From contig MU001704.1 of assembly GCA_010093515.1 (NCBI GenBank), positions 1 through 51,828 on the forward strand: a stretch of DNA of 51,828 bases, in the 5' to 3' direction. This document shows, piece by piece, positions 46,964-51,828 of the stretch; positions within the stretch are counted from its first letter, which is position 1, and each line of letters starts with the position of its first letter. The notes beneath the pieces are model-generated. The model did no database searches. It worked only from the letters and a program-made list of their open reading frames with translations, and was not told the DNA's origin. The translations under genes were made by a program, and so were the position numbers. Origin of the DNA: Lineolata rhizophorae (taxonomy: Eukaryota > Ascomycota > Dothideomycetes > Lineolatales > Lineolataceae).

Positions 46964-47209
46964 CAATGGCCGCTCGCTCCCCCGTTCACTCCGCCCGCTC
47001 GGCCCTCGCCCTGGAAGGGGGCAAGGTACATAGGGAACACTCGCAATTTTCCGGCGACCGCCGCAGGCACTTGCTTTAGCACCCGTACTAGGCCCACCCG
47101 ATGGCCTCGTTGCCTCTTCCTGCTCCGCATGCAGTGCGCGCTTTTCTCCTCTGTGCTCTCCTTTCCCGGTTTCCTGCTTCCCGCCCGCCCCCCCAATCCC
47201 CGCTCGAAT

Positions 47210-47234
47210 ACGTACTACGTACTAGTATGTAGTA
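47210..47234. repeat. TACGTA near-palindrome, copy 2
   Basis: ACGTACTACGTA followed by CTAG and TATGTAGTA. It has the same two arms as the copy at 46944 with a short insert between them, and lies about 340 bp before the start codon at 47568. Confidence 0.55.
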
Positions 47235-47567
47235 TGGTGCGCGTATCCTCTCCGCAGGTTGATTTGGCTTCCTGTCCCTCTCTCGCGCCCGGGATCGTCG
47301 GCGGAGTCCTGTTTCCTGCCTTGCTCGCGCCTGCTCGCGCCCTTATCTATCCCGCCGCTCCCTCCGCCCTGCCGGATCCAGATGCGCGGCAGGAATTCGA
47401 GACCTGACCGCTTTTCTCCTCACGTGCCCTCCCGTCGAACCACGTCCATCCACACGCCGGCGCACGAAGAATAGAAGGAGGCCTTCATTGCGTCGTCCCT
47501 TCTCTGCCTGGGTTACCCCGCATCCGCTCGCCTGGCTTGCGCCGACATAACCCTCGGTCCGGCCGTC

Positions 47568-48650
47568 ATGACGTGCAACATCACCAACACGCCGCTCTTC
47601 CCGGAGCCTCTGCCGCTTTACACGCGCGACCCGGAAACAGCCTCGACTCGGTCGGCCGCACCGTCGTACCGCTCCGAGGCGCCCACGTACCACTCGCGGC
47701 GATCGAGCCTGGTTCCTCCGGCCGAGCCCTTGCCCTCTGCCGCTGAAGCCACTTCCGCCACCGCGCCTGCGGCCACCACGACCAACAGTAGCAACAATAG
47801 CAACACCAGAAGCAGGACCGCGTCGTCATCGTCAGCCCCATCCCCCTCCTCCTCCTCCTCCTCCTCCTCCTCCTCCTCCCCCTCCTCCTCTGCCGCCACG
47901 CGCTCGGCGCAGCCTCGCCAGGGCCTCCCGTCGCCCCGCTACGCGCCCGGCTTCCACGCCCGGCCCGCCGCCCGCGGCAGCGGCGCCGTCGGCGACGTCG
48001 AGCTGTCCAACTACAACGTCGGCGCCTGGATCAGCGCCAACAGCTCGCACGCGTCGCGCCAGTACCACGCCGTGGCGAGCCGCCGTGCCAACACGCAGCG
48101 CCAGACGACGGCCGCGCTGCTCAACGGCATGACGACGACGGCTGCTCCCGTCTCCCCGTCCGTCAGCCTCGCCAGCCTGTCACACTCGTTGAGCGGCGGC
48201 TCGGCGTCGGCGGCGTCGGGAGCTTCGGCGGCCGCCGGCAGCGCTGGCGTGGGAGCCGCTTCGTCCTCGGGCATGGCGAGCGCGAGCCGCACCAGCTCCA
48301 ACGCGTCGAGCGGCACGGCGGTCTCGTCGGGGTCCGAGTCTTCTTCGGCGGGCGCGGCCGCGGGCGGTGGCGCGGCCGCGGCAGCGGCAGCGGAAGCCCA
48401 GCCCGCCAGCCCGCTCGAGGATCCGCACCTGGTGGGCGAGCAGGCGGCGGCTAAGGCGCGGGCGCAGCGCATGTACCGCGAGATGTGCCTGCGGGGCGAG
48501 GACGGGGTGCGGCACGAGGGCAAGGCGTGGGACTTCATGATGGCGCAGATGGCGGACTGGGAGGAGCGCGAAAGGAGCTGGCGACGGTTCAGGATGGACG
48601 TGGGTAGGACGAAGTTGTTAGGGCGGAGGCTGGGGTTGGCGAGGCGGTGA
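47568..48650 (+). CDS. Uncharacterised Ser/Ala-rich protein with conserved C-terminus
   Basis: Single open frame of 360 aa starting at the first ATG. The N-terminus (PLPLYTRDPETASTRSAAPS) is followed by Ser/Ala/Thr-rich disorder, including a poly-Ser run at about 92-107 encoded by TCC repeats. A mid block reads LPSPRYAPGFHARPA and VELSNYNVGAWI. The last 80 residues look conserved and helical: EDPHLVGEQAAAKARAQRMY, EGKAWDFMMAQMADWEERER, SWRRFRMDVGRTKLLGRRLG. From memory this C-terminal signature recurs in unstudied Sordariomycete proteins. It has no membrane segment or known catalytic motif. Gene is likely real, function unknown. Confidence 0.75.
   Translation: MTCNITNTPLFPEPLPLYTRDPETASTRSAAPSYRSEAPTYHSRRSSLVPPAEPLPSAAEATSATAPAATTTNSSNNSNTRSRTASSSSAPSPSSSSSSSSSSSPSSSAATRSAQPRQGLPSPRYAPGFHARPAARGSGAVGDVELSNYNVGAWISANSSHASRQYHAVASRRANTQRQTTAALLNGMTTTAAPVSPSVSLASLSHSLSGGSASAASGASAAAGSAGVGAASSSGMASASRTSSNASSGTAVSSGSESSSAGAAAGGGAAAAAAAEAQPASPLEDPHLVGEQAAAKARAQRMYREMCLRGEDGVRHEGKAWDFMMAQMADWEERERSWRRFRMDVGRTKLLGRRLGLARR
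47843..47890 (+). repeat. TCC trinucleotide repeat coding poly-serine
   Basis: About 15 CTC/TCC units lie inside the coding frame and translate to serine with one proline interruption. Likely to vary in length between strains without breaking the frame. Confidence 0.85.
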
Positions 48651-49487
48651 ATTTGGGCCCAGAGGCTCCCTTTTTGGTTGCTATGGCGATTCAAACTTCT
48701 CTAATCTGGCTCTTTTTTTACCTGTTTTTTTTTTAAACCTTTCTTCCGGTATCCGGACTCCACTACACTCGGCGGATTCGTGAAGACTGGGAATCTGCCT
48801 TTTGCCTCCCCTCACGGCGTTTGATACTATACAAGGCGGTGCACAAACAACTTTGTCTCACGACTCTCCGGTTTCCTAACGACAGTTACTGGACGCCGTC
48901 TCCTTGGGTTTCCGGGTTCATGGTTGGTTGGCGTCTGCGTCTGGGTTTTTCTTCCCTCCTCCGACTGAGGAAGCTGGGCGGGCTTCGTGGATTCTGGGAG
49001 TCTGCGAAGACAAATGGCCAGACCCCAACAGGCGCCTGCTTTGATTTGCTTCTCTTGTTTTCTACCTTTCTCGCGCCGTCTTTAGAGTCATATACTGTAA
49101 GATTGCTCCAGATGACATTACAGGGCCCCTGATTTGTGGTCGAGGTGAGATTGCCACGCAAAGTTCACTCCTTTCAGCTTATCCGGATTTTGCCGCGGCC
49201 AGGTACAATGATTCTGGCTTTTGCAACCACCTCCATTTACAAGGGCACAGAATCCAGCTGTGACATCACCCACAACGTAATCGTCAGACGCGTGACCGGA
49301 CATGTGATTGTGGATAGGTACCTGTACCGAAATTTCGGAAGGAGTCTGACGTACCACGTCCACCAAGCACAAGCTCTAATTGTTCCACAGAATGGGGACG
49401 TAGTTGGAACGACAATTCTATATCACACGACATCATTCTAAGTTGGATCTCATCAGCTTCGCAAAAACGGAATGCACCCAGACACCT
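48651..49487. other. Convergent 3' region before LGD1
   Basis: 837 bp tail-to-tail. It is T-rich at 48711-48740 (CTTTTTTTACCTGTTTTTTT), consistent with 3' UTR sequence of the plus-strand gene. Short frames on both strands show nothing recognisable. Confidence 0.5.
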
Positions 49488-51226
49488 TTAGATTCTCTCT
49501 CCGTCTAAGATGGACTTGGCCTGGTCGCTTTTCCACCAGCTGATACCCTCCTTACCCGGAAACTCATAACGCTCCATGCTCTCTGGCTTCATCTCGACGC
49601 TATATCCCGGCTCCATTGGCGTGACATAGTGGCCGTCCCGCACCTCGCTCGGATGCAAGAAATGCTCGTGCAAGTGATCGACGTACTCAAGCAGGCTTTT
49701 CTGCCCGCTCACGACAACATAGTCGATGGTGCTGAGGTGCTGTGTGTACTCGGGTAGGCCGACGCCGCCGCTGTGCGGCACAACAGGGATGCCGAACTTC
49801 CGGGCCAGCAGCAGCACGACAAGGACCTCGTTGACGCCGCCGAGCCTGCAGGCGTCGACCTGGCACACGTCGATGGCGCCCTGCTGCAGCAACTGCTTAA
49901 AGATGACGCGGTTCTGGCACATCTCGCCCGTGGCGACGCCGATGCCGTACGGCCGGAGCGCCTCGCGCACCTGCTTGTGCCCGTACACGTCGTCTGGCGA
50001 GGTGGGCTCCTCGATGAACCACGGCTTGAACTCGGCCAGCTGCTCCATGTGCGCGATGGCCTCGGGCACCGACCAGACCTGGTTCGCGTCCACCATGATG
50101 ACGTTTCCGGCGTCGTAGCCGAGGATCTCGCGGGCGATGGCGCAGCGTTCCCGGTCCTCGGCCACGCTGCCGCCCACCTTGAGCTTGAAGTGCCGGTACC
50201 CTTGGTCGAGCGCCTCCTGTAGCAGCGCGCGCATCTTGTCCGGCCCGTAGCCCAGCCAACCCGCGCTGGTGGTGTAGGCGGGCACGCCTCTGCTCGCAGA
50301 CACGGCGGCGAGGCGCACGTCCCGGCCCTCGCGCGCGGCGCGCAGCATGCCGACGGCCTCGTCGGGCGTCAGCGCGTCGGTGACGTAGCGCCAGTCGATG
50401 CAGGCCACGAGCTCCTCGGGCGTCATGTCGGCGACGAGGCGCCAGACAGGCTTGCGCTCCGCCTTGGCCCACAGGTCCCAGAGGGCGTTGACGACGGCGC
50501 CGAGCGCCAGTTGCACCACGCCTTTCTCGGGCCCCACCCAGCGCAGCTGGCTGTCGGACACGAGGTAGCGCCAGGTGGCGCCCATGTTGGACCCGACGAG
50601 GGAGGCGAGGGGGCGGTGCTGCAGTCGCGGGCCGAAGTAGCGGGATATGGCTAGGCAGACGAGGTCGTTGCCGCGGCCGATGGTGAAGGTCTGTGGGGGG
50701 TTTTTGGGTGAGGAAGTTGAGAGCGAGGGGTGGAGAATTTTGGAATGGAGGAAAGGAGCGCATGGTGGAGGTGGGACTAGTGAGGGAAAAGGGGGTTAGA
50801 GAACTATGTACAGCGGGAGTTAAGAGTTCGAGAATTTGAGAACCTGACTTGAAGGTTTACAATAAGGAGCTGAGAATAGAGAAGGGGGACAATTTCTTTT
50901 TAGATTCGCATAGGAGTAGTTTGAAAAGAATTGGAATAGGAAATATGGAAGTGTTTGAAAAAGCTATTAGATTGGATGCCCAACCTACCATTCCATGTCC
51001 AGTAAACTCAGAATCAGTATGTAAGATGCAATATGCCGCCGAGTAATCTCCAGCCGCATTCATGGCATCGGAGCCCGTTTTATCCAGCGACGTCTAGGCG
51101 AAGAGAGCTTAGCAACAGACATCAGGGGCTTTCTTAATTGTTACGAAGTTGCTGGATCGCCCCCCTGCAATGGCTCCATACCGGAAACCGAACGTCTTTT
51201 GCTTCTATACTCGTGATGGTAACCAT
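49488..51226 (-). CDS. LGD1: L-galactonate dehydratase (enolase superfamily)
   Basis: Converts L-galactonate to 2-keto-3-deoxy-L-galactonate, the second step of fungal D-galacturonate (pectin) catabolism, with Mg2+. Exons 51226-51182, 51093-50989 and 50690-49488 join in phase to 450 aa, the length I recall for Trichoderma LGD1. The first exon gives MVTITSIEAKDVRFP, the second TSLDKTGSDAMNAAGDYSAA, and the third starts TFTIGRGND. Enolase-superfamily marks are the KxK pair at 219/221 (HFKLKVGG), metal ligands Asp251 (MVDANQVW), Glu277 or 278 (WFIEEPTSPDD) and a Glu in ATGEMCQN, and the general-base His in VVPHSGGVGLPEY. The close match over the whole length favours LGD1 over L-rhamnonate or fuconate dehydratases, though these share the fold. 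No partner pathway gene is seen in the window. Confidence 0.92.
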
Positions 51227-51828
51227 TTTCGCCGGTTAGGCACCCTAAATTGCGGGGTAGTCAAGGACCGCGGGGAGAATTGAAGTCTTTCAGTTGCAGG
51301 AAACGCCAGGCCCAGATGAAAATTTGAGAGTATGGAGACCCCTCACGCAGAGACATACGTAATCTTAAGTTTATAGAACCCGATCAACTGCGGCGGTGGG
51401 ATTTAGCTTCCCCCTTTGTAAGCGCGCCGGTCTGTTTTCTGATAGGTGGAATGTCTCAGGCTAGTTCTTCCGAGAGATTCGAGACTAGTATCTAGTGTCC
51501 TACTTGTCTAGGGAGTATACAATGTGTGAGCCGAAGGTAGAGCAAAGTTTGACACCCTCATCTTCCATCAATTCACTTGACTCAACCTGACACGTCCATC
51601 CACCCTACACCTCAATTTTCGGCGTCTCGGGATGGCTAGGGCCTGATTGCTTAGATCGAGAGGTACCGATTGCCGTGGCGACCCTGCATGAATTATAAGC
51701 GGCAAGAGTTTCGGGAATTTGGAGCGTCATAGAGTGTATTCGAGAAAAGACACCCCATTTTTGCGTGGAGGAGAAAAAAAGGATGTCGCGACCCCCCACG
51801 CGCGGGACGGGCGACGCGTCGAGCCCAC
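51227..51828. promoter_or_regulatory. Upstream region of LGD1 to window edge
   Basis: 602 bp upstream of the LGD1 start codon on the minus strand. I scanned for the galacturonate-response core CCNCCAA on both strands and did not see a clear copy. A short minus frame at 51605-51799 has no domain and may be chance or the edge of a neighbour outside the window. Confidence 0.4.

Larger units (their letters stand above)
45582..47567. other. GC-rich upstream region with near-palindromic TACGTA elements
   Basis: Two kilobases before the next gene. It holds a CCACTA microsatellite near 45771-45792 and chance GC-driven frames, including a 358-codon minus frame at 46120-47196 that is Arg/Gly/Ser/Pro-rich with no domain. 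Related TACGTA near-palindromes lie at 46944-46963 and 47210-47234. I find no gene and read the right half as promoter and leader of the gene at 47568. Confidence 0.5.

Noticed and set aside
46120-47196. 358-codon minus-strand open frame
   Set aside because: Low-complexity Arg/Gly/Ser/Pro translation driven by GC content, with overlapping frames open on the other strand and promoter-like palindromes inside.
49897-50763. 288-codon minus frame inside LGD1
   Set aside because: An Arg-rich alternative frame of the LGD1 third exon. The dehydratase frame has all catalytic motifs.
1-51828. tRNA, 5S rRNA, CRISPR arrays and intact transposons
   Set aside because: I scanned for B-box-like GGTTCGANTCC and 5S-like starts, regular spaced repeats and transposase motifs and found none convincing. 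A covariance-model scan would settle the RNAs.

Overview
This window is nuclear DNA from a filamentous ascomycete (Pezizomycotina, most likely Sordariomycetes). The genes are interrupted by short introns of roughly 45-100 nt. These have GT(A/G)NGT-type donors, CTAAC or CTGAC branch sites and YAG acceptors. Intergenic stretches are long, and the products (Bro1, Akr1, SAP30, AA9 LPMO, L-galactonate dehydratase LGD1) match that group by memory of the families. I see no prokaryotic operon structure, CRISPR array, rRNA or convincing tRNA. Every intron position below was read from the sequence by matching frame, phase and splice signals, with no transcript data.

Layout. The left end (1-6 kb) holds two divergent metal transporters: a Mn-type CDF exporter (minus) and a ZIP importer (plus), separated by about 1.9 kb. 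From 6.8 to 15 kb is a compact block: AFG1-family mitochondrial ATPase, Akr1-type ankyrin/DHHC palmitoyltransferase and eIF3g (all minus), then a divergent MFS transporter (plus). From 16.0 to 18.0 kb is a broken gene for a multipass membrane protein. A GC-rich leader/promoter (18-20 kb) precedes a 1002-residue protein with a kinase-like domain that has lost HRD and DFG consensus residues. From 24.4 to 39.1 kb on the minus strand lie mitochondrial Lon protease, an AA9 lytic polysaccharide monooxygenase, Bro1, a mitochondrial DnaJ (Mdj1-type) and a SAP30-like Sin3-complex subunit. On the plus strand follow three poorly characterised proteins: a DUF6697-like protein with three exact 32-residue repeats, a Ser-rich coiled-coil protein, and a Ser/Ala-rich protein with a conserved C-terminus. 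The right end holds LGD1 (minus), an enzyme of D-galacturonate catabolism.

How the genes relate. This looks like ordinary, mostly core fungal genome, not a biosynthetic or defence cluster. Some themes recur. Three mitochondrial protein quality-control genes (AFG1, Lon, Mdj1) lie within 31 kb. The AA9 enzyme and LGD1 point to growth on plant cell walls (cellulose or hemicellulose oxidation, pectin-sugar catabolism). Bro1 and Akr1 serve endosomal sorting and protein lipidation. I found no clearly new multi-gene system. The items most worth a second look are the degenerate membrane-protein gene at 16.0-18.0 kb, the altered kinase domain at 20.0-23.0 kb, the 32-residue repeat protein at 40.9-42.9 kb, and related near-palindromic TACGTA elements upstream of GC-rich-leader genes.
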